Below are positions 31,782-40,505 of a stretch of 47,488 nt of DNA, piece after piece. Origin of the DNA: Fusicatenibacter_A intestinipullorum (GTDB lineage Bacteria; Bacillota; Negativicutes; Acidaminococcales; Acidaminococcaceae). How positions within the stretch are numbered: position 1 is the first letter of the stretch; each line of letters begins with the position of its first letter. The translations under genes were made by a program, and so were the position numbers. The notes under the pieces are model-generated. The model was not told the DNA's origin and did no database searches. It saw only the letters and a list, made by a program, of their open reading frames with translations. Where the stretch lies: positions 1 through 47,488 of the forward strand of contig DWZP01000002.1 of NCBI GenBank assembly GCA_019117495.1, read 5' to 3'.

Positions 31782-32963
31782 ATGAAACCGTTGGAAAATG
31801 TAGTTGTACTGGACCTCACTCGTGTATTGTCCGGCCCTTATGCTGCTATGATGCTTGCTGATATGGGTGCAAATGTAATCCATATCGAGCAGCCGAAAAT
31901 TGGCGACGACAGCCGTGCTTACGGACCTTTTATCGGGAAAGAAAGCGCGTATTTCATGAGCTTGAACCGCAACAAACGTTCCATGACTATGAACTTCAAG
32001 TCTGAAGAAGCTAAAGCCGTTTTCAAAGAAATGGTTAAAAAAGCTGACGTTGTTGTTGAGAACTTTAAACCGGGTACCATGAAAAAATTCGGCCTGGACT
32101 ATTCCGTATTGAAAGAAATCAACCCGAAAATTATTTACGCATCCTGCTCCGGCTTCGGCCAGACCGGCCCTTACACCATGAAACCTGCCTATGACGTTGT
32201 TGTACAGGCAATGGGCGGCATCATGAGCATCACCGGCCCGGATAAAGATACTTTCTGCCGTGTTGGCGCTTCCGTAGGCGATATTATTGCAGGTATCTTC
32301 CTTGCAACCGGTATCACCACTGCTCTTTATAAACGCGAAGTAAGCGGCATTGGCCAAGAAATTGACGTATCCATGCTTGACTGCCAGGTTGCAATTCTGG
32401 AAAACGCAGTAAGCCGTTACTTTGTAAATGGCGTAAACCCGACTCCGCTCGGAAACCGCCATCCTTCCATCACTCCGTTCGAATCCTTTACGGCAAGCGA
32501 CGGCCTGCTGATTGTTGGCGCAGGCAACGACAGACTTTGGAAGAAGCTCTGTGATTTGATCAATAAACCGGAACTCATTGAAGATCCGCGCTTTATTACC
32601 AATGCTGACAGAACTAACAACGAACCTGCACTGAAAGAAATTCTGGACGCAGTATTTGTAACCGATACCATTGAACATTGGCTGGAAAAACTGGAAGAAG
32701 CAGCTATTCCGTGCGCACCTATCAATACCATTGATAAGGTTGTAAACGACCCGCAGGTTAACTTCCGTGAGATGATTGTAGAAGTTGAACATCCGACTGC
32801 CGGCAAGATGAAAATCCCCGGTGTACCTATTAAATTCTCCGAAACTCCTTGCGGCGTAGAAAAAGCAGCTCCGGTACTTGGCCAGCACACTGACGAAGTT
32901 CTGAAAGAATTTGGCTTTGATGATGCTGAAATTGCAAAACTGCATGAAGTAGCAGCAGTTTAA
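31782..32963 (+). CDS. CaiB/BaiF family (type III) CoA transferase
   Basis: A 393-residue family III CoA transferase. It has the N-terminal VLDLTRVLSGPYAAMMLADMGANVIHIE, the SGFGQTGPY loop and PAYDVVVQAMGG, whose Asp is the expected catalytic aspartate, plus the C-terminal PVLGQHTDEVL. Family members exchange CoA between acids such as succinate, formate/oxalate, carnitine, mesaconate or itaconate. Substrate not determinable; the location suggests succinyl-CoA or propionyl-CoA as donor. The ATG at 31782 has nine-base spacing to AGGAGG (31767-31772); the ATG at 31776 has only three. It has its own promoter and terminator. Confidence 0.9.
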   Translation: MKPLENVVVLDLTRVLSGPYAAMMLADMGANVIHIEQPKIGDDSRAYGPFIGKESAYFMSLNRNKRSMTMNFKSEEAKAVFKEMVKKADVVVENFKPGTMKKFGLDYSVLKEINPKIIYASCSGFGQTGPYTMKPAYDVVVQAMGGIMSITGPDKDTFCRVGASVGDIIAGIFLATGITTALYKREVSGIGQEIDVSMLDCQVAILENAVSRYFVNGVNPTPLGNRHPSITPFESFTASDGLLIVGAGNDRLWKKLCDLINKPELIEDPRFITNADRTNNEPALKEILDAVFVTDTIEHWLEKLEEAAIPCAPINTIDKVVNDPQVNFREMIVEVEHPTAGKMKIPGVPIKFSETPCGVEKAAPVLGQHTDEVLKEFGFDDAEIAKLHEVAAV

Positions 32964-33010
32964 TTCTTGTATTTCTCAATCTAATCCAACTTAAAATTTT
33001 AATTGATATC

Positions 33011-33037
33011 AGGATGGGTACTTGTGCCCATCCTTTT
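33011..33037 (+). terminator. Terminator after the family III CoA transferase
   Basis: AGGATGGGTA (33011-33020) with TGCCCATCCT (33025-33034), four-base loop, then a run of Ts to 33039. Confidence 0.9.
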
Positions 33038-33072
33038 TTAGTGCGAATTTTAATATGCTGTCTATCTTTTCC

Positions 33073-33101
33073 TTTACCGTTATGCTTTTTTGTTATATAA
33101 T
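33073..33101 (+). promoter_or_regulatory. Promoter of the 33140 gene
   Basis: TTTACC (33073-33078), 17 bases, TATAAT (33096-33101). Confidence 0.6.
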
Positions 33102-33139
33102 AATAACGTTAATTATAATTAAATTTAGGAGGCTGTTTA

Positions 33140-33844
33140 ATGAGTTTAGCTGTTGATACAACCAAACGCAGTAAAAAATATGTTATTACTTACACTGTAG
33201 TAGGCATAGCATGCTTTGTTATGTTTATTGTATCTATTTTACGTTATGTATACCTTAATGTGCTGGAACCCGTGCCAATTTTCTTTTATGCAATGCTGGT
33301 ATGGATTTTGCTCCTGCGCTGCAAACCTACTTACGATATCAGCGTAGAACGCAAATATTTAAGAATCGTTAAGCACACTATCTGGGGCAAAACCAAGGTT
33401 TATGAAATCCCTTACCGTGAAATAGCTGCTATTTTCAGCTATCAGCCCAAGCTGATGCGCACCGTAAAATTCCGTTATTCTTACAGATTAAATTCCGCAC
33501 TGGATGCGCGTACTTTATGGACTTTGGCATGGCGCAGAAGATTTGACGACGGCAGTGAAGCCAACGTACGTATTTATTTTAAAGCGTCCAAGCAGGTTAT
33601 GGATGCACTGGCAGAAAAAATGCCGAACCGTGTTAACGTACCTGAAGAACTGGCAGATTTTAATATGCTTGTTAAAGAAGGCGTAATTGTAAATAACGAA
33701 AGAAAACTGAGAGAAGCAGAAGCTGAGATTTTGGATAAAAGCGTAGAACAGCTTGATGCCGAAGAAAAAATTGCCAAGGAAATGGTTGCCGAACAGGAAG
33801 CTAAAGAAGACGCAGCTAAATCTAAAAAGCAGGATAAGAAATAA
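33140..33844 (+). CDS. Unknown membrane protein with long charged C-terminal tail
   Basis: A 234-residue protein of unknown function. Two hydrophobic helices (about residues 14-34 and 41-60) are followed by a beta-rich region (YDISVERKYLRIVKHTIWGKTKVYEIPYREIAAI) that looks like a PH-like or YdbT-type cytosolic domain. The last 60 residues form a highly charged helix rich in Ala, Glu and Lys (probable coiled coil) ending SKKQDKK. AGGAGGCTG precedes the ATG. It is followed after 14 bases by a zinc-ribbon gene, so the two probably share a transcript. Confidence 0.6.
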   Translation: MSLAVDTTKRSKKYVITYTVVGIACFVMFIVSILRYVYLNVLEPVPIFFYAMLVWILLLRCKPTYDISVERKYLRIVKHTIWGKTKVYEIPYREIAAIFSYQPKLMRTVKFRYSYRLNSALDARTLWTLAWRRRFDDGSEANVRIYFKASKQVMDALAEKMPNRVNVPEELADFNMLVKEGVIVNNERKLREAEAEILDKSVEQLDAEEKIAKEMVAEQEAKEDAAKSKKQDKK

Positions 33845-33858
33845 AGAGGTGTAGGATT

Positions 33859-34278
33859 ATGTATTGCAGATATTGTGGACAGCAGCTGCCGGACGATTCT
33901 GCATTTTGCAGCAAGTGCGGCAAAAAAGTGCAGCATGATGGCAACATAGCTGCCGAACCTGTAAAACAGGCTGCACCGCCGGCTGAAAAGGTTGAACATT
34001 GCCGCCTCGAACTTGTTGAAATAGACAGCCCATGGTCGCTTTTCGGCAACACCCGCAATAAATTTCAAGCTGTTACCGATGACGGACAGGTAATTTATCA
34101 ATCCGAAAAGTTTAAAGTAAGTGGTTTTAGCTATGACGGGCCGGAAGAAGTAAGCAAAAAATACCGTGACCTTGTTGAAAAAGCTGTTTTAACCCTTGCT
34201 GTGGATGGCTGGAAAAAATTGCCCGGCTGCCGCCGCAGATGGTTTGAACTTGATTTTGAAAGAAAAATAAAAGATTAA
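33859..34278 (+). CDS. Zinc-ribbon protein of unknown function
   Basis: A 139-residue protein. It begins with a zinc ribbon (MYCRYCGQQLPDDSAFCSKCGKK; Cys pairs C3-C6 and C17-C20), then a variable linker and a compact C-terminal domain (KFKVSGFSYDGPEEVSKKYRD..WKKLPGCRRRWFELDFERK). I do not recognise the C-terminal domain. AAAGAGGTG precedes the ATG. Zinc ribbons of this type often sit at the N-terminus of membrane or stress-related proteins, but no membrane helix is visible here. Confidence 0.6.
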   Translation: MYCRYCGQQLPDDSAFCSKCGKKVQHDGNIAAEPVKQAAPPAEKVEHCRLELVEIDSPWSLFGNTRNKFQAVTDDGQVIYQSEKFKVSGFSYDGPEEVSKKYRDLVEKAVLTLAVDGWKKLPGCRRRWFELDFERKIKD

Positions 34279-34301
34279 AATTAAATATGCTTTAATGAAT
34301 T

Positions 34302-34334
34302 AAACTGCCTGTTTAATCAGCAGGCAGTTTTTTT
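34302..34334 (+). terminator. Terminator after the zinc-ribbon gene
   Basis: AAACTGCCTG (34302-34311) with CAGGCAGTTT (34321-34330), followed by a run of Ts to 34334. Confidence 0.9.
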
Positions 34335-34394
34335 ATTTTATTTGTGAATTTTTTTACAGATATTTTTTTGTCTATACACATATACGGAAAAATT

Positions 34395-34403
34395 TGATAT
34401 AAT
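34395..34403 (+). promoter_or_regulatory. Extended -10 promoter before radC
   Basis: TGATATAAT (34395-34403) is a perfect extended -10; no good -35 is visible at the right distance. It could start transcription of radC and the mre genes. Confidence 0.4.
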
Positions 34404-34480
34404 TAATTGGAATGTTTATAAGTACGGGCCTGTTGGCGTTTACTGTTACTTGTAAGATGTTTTGAAAGGGTGATTAATTT

Positions 34481-35170
34481 TTGAGCCAGCAGATGAAGCT
34501 TTTACCGGCGGATGACAGGCCCAGAGAAAAGCTGATAGAACATGGCCCGGATATATTGAGTAATTCGGAATTATTGGCAATTTTAATCAGAACAGGCACG
34601 CCGCAGCGTTCGGCACTGGATATAGCAAGGGAACTGACTGACGATGACGGTTTTTACAGCAATATCGCCAAAGCGCGCAGTGTGGCTGATTTATCAAAAA
34701 TAAAAGGGCTTGGCCCGGCAAAAGCCGCCACGATACTGGCCGCAGTAGAGTTAGGCAGGCGCGTGGCCGGGGCACAGCCGCAGAAGAAAATAAGGTTTTC
34801 TTCGCCTGAGGCATGCGTTAATTTTTTGATGCCGCGCCTGCGCTATGAAGGAAATGAAAAATTTGTGGTAATGCTGCTGGACAGTAAAAACCAGCTGATA
34901 AAAATGCAGCAGGTTTCCGAAGGTTCGCTTAATGCTTCGGTGGTGCATCCTCGCGAGGTATTTGCCCCGGCTGTTCTGCACAGGGCAGCGTGCGTTCTGG
35001 CGGCACATAACCATCCTTCAGGCGACCCGGCGCCAAGCCGTGAGGACAGGCGCTTGACTTCTGCATTGAAGGAAACAGGTATTGTGATGGGCATACCGCT
35101 TTTAGACCATATTATTATTGGCGACGGCAGGTATTTCAGTTTTAGAGAAAATGGTTATCTTGATGAATGA
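34481..35170 (+). CDS. radC: RadC family JAB/MPN domain protein
   Basis: A 229-residue RadC. The N-terminus has a helix-hairpin-helix region (KIKGLGPAKAATILAAVELGRR), then the JAMM metal motif: Glu in VVHPREVF and AHNHPSGDPAPSREDRRLT (HxH...D). The old DNA-repair assignment is doubtful; the biochemical role is unsettled. TTG at 34481 is taken with GAAAGGGTGA upstream; an in-frame ATG at 34493 is possible. It lies 10 bases before mreB, the usual radC-mreB order of Firmicutes. Confidence 0.93.
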   Translation: MSQQMKLLPADDRPREKLIEHGPDILSNSELLAILIRTGTPQRSALDIARELTDDDGFYSNIAKARSVADLSKIKGLGPAKAATILAAVELGRRVAGAQPQKKIRFSSPEACVNFLMPRLRYEGNEKFVVMLLDSKNQLIKMQQVSEGSLNASVVHPREVFAPAVLHRAACVLAAHNHPSGDPAPSREDRRLTSALKETGIVMGIPLLDHIIIGDGRYFSFRENGYLDE

Positions 35171-35180
35171 GGTGTAAGCA

Positions 35181-36215
35181 ATGTTTGGTTTTTTTAATAA
35201 ATTTTCGCATGATATGGGTATTGACCTTGGCACAGCCAATACGCTGGTGCATGTAAAAGGCAAGGGCATTATTATCCGTGAGCCTTCGGTAGTTGCCGTT
35301 GACAAAGCCAACAACGAAGTGCTGGCAATAGGCGCGGAGGCAAAGCAGATGATTGGCCGTACTCCGGGGCATATTATAGCCATCCGTCCGATGAAGGACG
35401 GAGTTATTGCAGATTTTGACATTACGCAGTCAATGCTGAAATTTTTTATCAAAAAGGCAATCGGCAAAAATTCGCTTGTGCGCCCGCGTATCGTTGTAGG
35501 CGTGCCTTCCGGTGTTACCGAAGTTGAAAAACGCGCGGTAATTGACGCTACGGTGCAGGCCGGTGCGCGTGAAGCATATCTGATTGAAGAACCTATGGCT
35601 GCGGCTATCGGCGCTGGGCTGCCTGTGCAGGAAGCTACCGGCAGCATGGTTGTCGATATCGGTGGTGGTACTTGTGAAGTTGCCGTTATTTCCCTCGGCG
35701 GCATTGTTGTAAGTAAATCAATCCGCACTGGCGGCGATGCTATGGACGACGCTATTGTGCGTTATATCCGCAAAACTTTCAGCCTGCTTATTGGCGAGCG
35801 TACGGCTGAAGAAGTAAAAATTAATATCGGCACGGCTATGCCGCTGGAAAATCCGGAAGAAATGGATATCCGCGGACGCGACCTTGTAAGCGGCCTGCCG
35901 AAAAACATTACCATTAATTCCAATCAGGTTTGTGAAGCACTTAACGAACCTGTTACCAATATTCTTGATGCTGTAAGAAACACTCTGGAACGCACTCCGC
36001 CTGAACTTGCGGCAGATATTATGGACAGAGGCGTTGTTATGACGGGCGGTTCTTCGCTTTTGCGCAACCTTGACCGCATTATGAGCAGGGATACCGGCAT
36101 GCCTGTATATGTTTCGGATGATGCCCTGAGCTGCGTTGCTTTAGGTACCGGCCTTGCAGTAGAAAATGTTGATGTTTACAAGAAAGGCTTTATGGCCTCC
36201 AATAGTACGAACTGA
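35181..36215 (+). CDS. mreB: MreB, rod-shape actin homologue
   Basis: A 344-residue bacterial actin. It begins with a short membrane-binding stretch (MFGFFNKF), followed by phosphate-1 GIDLGTANTLV, the connect and adenosine motifs (VVDIGGGTCEVAVISLGG and VVMTGGSSLLRNLD). It polymerises under the inner membrane and organises side-wall peptidoglycan synthesis. Family length. GAGGTG precedes the ATG. First of mreBCD-mrdA-rodA. Confidence 0.97.
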   Translation: MFGFFNKFSHDMGIDLGTANTLVHVKGKGIIIREPSVVAVDKANNEVLAIGAEAKQMIGRTPGHIIAIRPMKDGVIADFDITQSMLKFFIKKAIGKNSLVRPRIVVGVPSGVTEVEKRAVIDATVQAGAREAYLIEEPMAAAIGAGLPVQEATGSMVVDIGGGTCEVAVISLGGIVVSKSIRTGGDAMDDAIVRYIRKTFSLLIGERTAEEVKINIGTAMPLENPEEMDIRGRDLVSGLPKNITINSNQVCEALNEPVTNILDAVRNTLERTPPELAADIMDRGVVMTGGSSLLRNLDRIMSRDTGMPVYVSDDALSCVALGTGLAVENVDVYKKGFMASNSTN

Positions 36216-36226
36216 AGGAATGAAGC

Positions 36227-37060
36227 GTGAATAAGAAGTATTTAAGCCTTGGGCTGGCAGCGGCGGTGCTTGTGGCTTTGTTTGCCATGGCACTGCACGA
36301 CCCGCTGAGGTTTCCTGTAATAAACAGGGTGGTAACTGCCGTTATTACGCCTTTTGCGGCGGCAAGTTCTGCCGTTGGCGGCTGGGTTGATGATACCGGT
36401 GAGGCTATGACGACTGTTAAAACCTTGCAGCAGCAGAACGAAAGTTTACAAAGCGAAATTAACGAACTGCGTTACGCCAACCTTGCCATGGCAGAAATTT
36501 ATGCAGAAAACCAGCGCCTGCGTGAAATGCTGAATTATAAAAATGCGCATCCGGAACAAAGGCTTGTAGTTTCTAAAGTTTTGGGGCGCACGCCCGGCGA
36601 ATTAAGCGACAGCCTGTATATTGACAAAGGCACGGATGACGGCGTGCAGCAGGACATGGCGGTAGTAACCGTTAATGGGCTGGTAGGGCTTGTGGATGAA
36701 GCATATCCTTCGTCAGCACGCGTAACTTTGGTTACAAGCACGCGCTGTAATGTAGGTGCGCGCATTCTGCGTGCCAATTCGCGTGCAGTAGGCATTGTTA
36801 CAGGCCGCGGCGGCAATAATGTGCCGCTTTTAATGGAGCATTTGCAGCGTGAGGCTGATGTATTGCCCGGCGACGTTGTTGTAACGAGCGGTTACAGCCA
36901 GAACCATCCTGCCGGTATTGTAATAGGCACGGTAAAAGAAAGCAGCCTTGATGCGGCAGGCCTTTTGCGCAACGCAACCGTTGAGCCTGCGGCAGTAAGG
37001 GAAGGGCTGGAAGAAGTTTTTGTAGTAGTATGGCATCAGCAGGACGGTAATGTAAAATGA
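36227..37060 (+). CDS. mreC: MreC, rod-shape determining protein
   Basis: A 277-residue bitopic protein: an N-terminal membrane helix (LGLAAAVLVALFAMAL), a periplasmic coiled coil (residues about 60-100) and two beta-barrels (VVSKVLGRTPGELSDSLYIDKG and QREADVLPGDVVVTSGY). It links MreB with PBP2 and RodA. GTG start at 36227 behind GAAGGAATGA. Its TGA overlaps the ATG of mreD. Confidence 0.95.
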   Translation: MNKKYLSLGLAAAVLVALFAMALHDPLRFPVINRVVTAVITPFAAASSAVGGWVDDTGEAMTTVKTLQQQNESLQSEINELRYANLAMAEIYAENQRLREMLNYKNAHPEQRLVVSKVLGRTPGELSDSLYIDKGTDDGVQQDMAVVTVNGLVGLVDEAYPSSARVTLVTSTRCNVGARILRANSRAVGIVTGRGGNNVPLLMEHLQREADVLPGDVVVTSGYSQNHPAGIVIGTVKESSLDAAGLLRNATVEPAAVREGLEEVFVVVWHQQDGNVK

Positions 37061-37542
37061 GAAAACTGCTGTTCTTTGTTGTTTATTTGATATTTTTTGG
37101 CATTCAGGTAACAGTGCCGCAGCCTGCATGGCTGAAATTTGACCTGGTGCTGCTGTTTGTTTACGCAATGGCAATGCTGTACGGCCCGCAAACAGGGGCG
37201 CTTACAGGTGCTGCAGCCGGGTTAATGTATGATTTTCTGAGCGGAGCGGTGTTTGGCTTTCATACAATAACGCGCTGTATGGTAGGCTTTGTTGCCGGGT
37301 TTATTAAAGGGCAGGTGTTTAAGGAACATTTTGCTTACCATATTGTGGCAGCATTGGTAATAACAGCAGGCATACGCATGCTGTTTTTCTTTGTGGCGCT
37401 GTTTTTAACGCCTGCGGCAGATTTAACCTTTGTGGGCGGGTATTTGCAGCAGTCATTTGCATATTGCCTGGGAAATATTTTATTTGTAGTTCCCGTTTAT
37501 AAATTATGTTATTTTATCAGCCATTGGCATAAAGATGAGTAG
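37057..37542 (+). CDS. mreD: MreD, rod-shape determining protein
   Basis: A 161-residue integral membrane protein with about five helices and little sequence conservation apart from the FDLVLLFVYAMAMLYGPQTGALTGAAAGLMYDFLSG segment. It completes the elongasome. Translationally coupled to mreC by an ATGA overlap. Confidence 0.93.
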   Translation: MRKLLFFVVYLIFFGIQVTVPQPAWLKFDLVLLFVYAMAMLYGPQTGALTGAAAGLMYDFLSGAVFGFHTITRCMVGFVAGFIKGQVFKEHFAYHIVAALVITAGIRMLFFFVALFLTPAADLTFVGGYLQQSFAYCLGNILFVVPVYKLCYFISHWHKDE

Positions 37543-37566
37543 GTTTGTTTTAAAGGAGTTTAGGCA

Positions 37567-39381
37567 ATGCTGAACAAAAGATATGCTAACAGATTACAGG
37601 CGATGCTTGTTGCCGCTATCTGCATATTGCTGGTATTGCTGGGGCGTATGGCGTATATGCAGCTGTGGCGCGGCGATTTTTACGGCGACCAGGCTGACGG
37701 CAACCGTTTGCGCAGAACAAAAGTTGTTGCTCCGCGCGGAATTTTTTATGACCGTGACGGTGAAGAACTGGTTAATAACCTGCCCGGGTATGTAGTTGCC
37801 CTGCGCAGGCAGAACAGCCCTTATGATGCGGAAATTCTGAACCTGCTTTCAGAAATAATTGAAATGCCTGTGGCAGAAATGCAGAAAAAAATAGAAGCCA
37901 ACAGCGACAGTTATGAACCGACGCGTTTAAAAACAAATATTACACCGGAAATGCTTACCAAACTGGAAGAAAAAAAGAACGAGCTGCCGGGTGTAATGAT
38001 TGAAATTCAGCCGGTGCGCAACTATTTATATAAAGAACTTGCGGTACATGCCATTGGTTACGTTGGCGAAGTAAGCAATTACGACATTACCGAAGGCTCT
38101 TACAAAAATATGCCGGTTGGCAGCGTGGTTGGCAAGTTTGGGCTGGAAAAAACTTACGACCGTTATGTGCGCGGCCAGGACGGCAGTTATGACGAAGAAG
38201 TTGACGTTGGAGGCAATGTAGTTAAGCAGCTTGGGCAGATAGACCCTGTGCCCGGCAAAAGCCTTAAACTTACAATAGATAAAGATTTGCAGCTGTGTAT
38301 GGAAAAAGCCGTGGACGAGCATCTGGCTTATCTGCGTTCTTCCGGGCTGGCACCGGGGGCAAGGGCGGCGGCAATTATTGCTATCGACCCTAAAACAGGC
38401 GCTGTGCGTGCCATGGTAAGCCGCCCTGCTTTCGACCCGAACCTTTTTGTGCATGGCATCAGTGAAAAAGACTGGAATATCATTAATAATGACCCTAACT
38501 ATCCTATGGGCAATAAAGTTATCGGCGGTGAATATCCGCCGGGTTCGCCGTTTAAAATTGTTACCGGCTCTGCGGCGCTGGAGCTTGGCAAGGTAACGCC
38601 CGAAGAAAAAATTTTTGACAGCGGCAAGCACTGGCTTGTGCCGATGGGCAACGCCGGCGGCGAAGCACTGGGATGGATTGACTTTCATGAAGCTCTGCGT
38701 AAATCGGATAACGTTTACTTTTATGAAATGGGCAACCGCCTTGGCATAAACAATATTGTGGAATTTGCAAAAAAGTTCGGGCTTGGTTCGCCAACAGGCA
38801 TAGAGCTTGAAGGAGAACTTTCCGGGCTTTTGCCGACGCCGGAAAACAAGAAGAAAATCTTCCCCGGCGAAAGCTGGATGCTTGGCGATACCTTTAATGC
38901 TTCTATCGGGCAGGGCATAGATTTGGCAACGCCGATACAGCTGGCTATGCTGATGAGCTGTGTGGCGGCAGACGGCGTTTACCATCCGCCGTATCTGGTA
39001 GAAAGCCTGCTGAATAATGACGGCAGCGTATACCGGATGGCAGAACATGCTCCGGCAAGAAATATCGGCATTTCCATGCATACGCTAAGGCTTATCCAAA
39101 ACGCATTGGAGGGCGTAGCTGAAGAAGGCGGTACGGCATCATATTTTGCCAGCCTGCCAAAGCAAATTGCAGCTAAAACAGGCACGGCAGAAAACCCGCA
39201 TGGGCGCGACCACGGCCTTTTTGTTGCCTACGGACCGGCAGAAAACCCGGAACTTGTTGTAGCCTGCATTGTAGAGCAGGGCGGTTTTGGTACTTTGGCC
39301 GCAGGCCCTATTGTATATAAAGTTTTTGAAGAATGGTTCAGGCAGGAGGGTTTTATAACCGGTAACCCTGCCGCTAAATGA
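37567..39381 (+). CDS. mrdA: Penicillin-binding protein 2 (elongasome transpeptidase)
   Basis: A 604-residue class B PBP. A single N-terminal membrane helix (AMLVAAICILLVLLGRMAYMQL) is followed by the dimerisation/pedestal domain (RGIFYDRDGEEL) and the transpeptidase domain with SxxK at S327-PF-K330, SxN as SDN (380-382) and KTG (537-539). It crosslinks side-wall peptidoglycan with RodA. Normal length. AAGGAG precedes the ATG; mreD lies 24 bases upstream and rodA 12 bases downstream. Confidence 0.96.
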   Translation: MLNKRYANRLQAMLVAAICILLVLLGRMAYMQLWRGDFYGDQADGNRLRRTKVVAPRGIFYDRDGEELVNNLPGYVVALRRQNSPYDAEILNLLSEIIEMPVAEMQKKIEANSDSYEPTRLKTNITPEMLTKLEEKKNELPGVMIEIQPVRNYLYKELAVHAIGYVGEVSNYDITEGSYKNMPVGSVVGKFGLEKTYDRYVRGQDGSYDEEVDVGGNVVKQLGQIDPVPGKSLKLTIDKDLQLCMEKAVDEHLAYLRSSGLAPGARAAAIIAIDPKTGAVRAMVSRPAFDPNLFVHGISEKDWNIINNDPNYPMGNKVIGGEYPPGSPFKIVTGSAALELGKVTPEEKIFDSGKHWLVPMGNAGGEALGWIDFHEALRKSDNVYFYEMGNRLGINNIVEFAKKFGLGSPTGIELEGELSGLLPTPENKKKIFPGESWMLGDTFNASIGQGIDLATPIQLAMLMSCVAADGVYHPPYLVESLLNNDGSVYRMAEHAPARNIGISMHTLRLIQNALEGVAEEGGTASYFASLPKQIAAKTGTAENPHGRDHGLFVAYGPAENPELVVACIVEQGGFGTLAAGPIVYKVFEEWFRQEGFITGNPAAK

Positions 39382-39393
39382 CGGAGGCAGTAA

Positions 39394-40494
39394 ATGCAGA
39401 GATATTTGCGTAACATAGACTGGTGGCTGGTAGGCGCTGTGTGCGCGCTTGTTGGCATTGGGCTGATGCTGATTGCCAGCGCTACGCATTCGTATGCCGT
39501 TGCCAGGGGAGAAGCGTGGTTTGTAGAACGCCAGGGCATATTTTTTGGCATTAACGTGCTGCTGGTGATTTTTTGCCTGCGTTTTGATTATCGTCTTTTG
39601 CAGCAGATAGCAAAGCCTTTGTATATTTTTAACCTGGTGCTGCTTTTGGCGGTAATGTTTGTGGGGCATTCGGCGTTGGGCGCACAAAGGTGGATTCAGA
39701 TAGGGCCGGTTACAATACAGCCTTCGGAATTTGCCAAGGCGATAATTATTATCTGCCTGGCGGCGTTTTTGGCAAAAAGAGCAGAGCTTTATACTGATTT
39801 TACCGATTATCTGCCTGCCGTTGCCTATGTGTTTGTGCCGTTTGTGCTGGTAATGCGCCAGCCGGATTTAGGTACTTCGCTGGTTTTTGCCGTTATAACA
39901 CTGGGCATGCTTATTATAAGCGGGTTTAAAATGCGCTGGCTGGCAATGCTAAGCGGCGCTTTCGTGGTGCTTTTGCCTGCCTTCTGGATGATTTTAAAGG
40001 AATACCAGAAAAACCGTATCCGTGTGTTTTTAGACCCGGAGCTTGACCCCTTCGGTGCAGGCTACCATGTAATACAATCCAAAATCGCCATTGGCAGCGG
40101 GCTGTTAACCGGCAAAGGCTGGTTTTCGGGCACGCAAAGCCAGCTGAACTTTTTGCCGGAAAACCATACGGACTTTGTATTTGCCGTTGCCGGCGAAGAA
40201 TTCGGGTTTATCGGCGTGTGCGTAATATTATTTTTATACGGCATTATTATCTGGCGCGGGCTTACCATTGCCCTTAATGCCGAAGATGACTTCGGAACAT
40301 TGCTGGCAGTGGGCATAACTTTTATGTTTACTTTCCATATGTTTGTAAACATTGGCATGACGGCCGGCATAATGCCTGTAACCGGCATACCGCTGCCGTT
40401 TTTAAGCTACGGCGTAAGCTCGCTTACTACCAATATGTTTTTGGTGGGGCTTTTGCTTAACATACGCCTGCGCAAGCAGCAGCTGCAATTTTGA
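39394..40494 (+). CDS. rodA: RodA, SEDS peptidoglycan glycosyltransferase
   Basis: A 366-residue SEDS-family polymerase with about ten membrane helices. Conserved blocks include GAQRWIQIGPVTIQPSEFAK, the MRQPDLGTS motif with the catalytic Asp region, and TGIPLPFLSYGVSSL. It polymerises glycan strands with PBP2. Placement after mreBCD-mrdA favours RodA over FtsW. CGGAGG precedes the ATG. Confidence 0.95.
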   Translation: MQRYLRNIDWWLVGAVCALVGIGLMLIASATHSYAVARGEAWFVERQGIFFGINVLLVIFCLRFDYRLLQQIAKPLYIFNLVLLLAVMFVGHSALGAQRWIQIGPVTIQPSEFAKAIIIICLAAFLAKRAELYTDFTDYLPAVAYVFVPFVLVMRQPDLGTSLVFAVITLGMLIISGFKMRWLAMLSGAFVVLLPAFWMILKEYQKNRIRVFLDPELDPFGAGYHVIQSKIAIGSGLLTGKGWFSGTQSQLNFLPENHTDFVFAVAGEEFGFIGVCVILFLYGIIIWRGLTIALNAEDDFGTLLAVGITFMFTFHMFVNIGMTAGIMPVTGIPLPFLSYGVSSLTTNMFLVGLLLNIRLRKQQLQF

Positions 40495-40505
40495 GGAGGA
40501 AGAAC

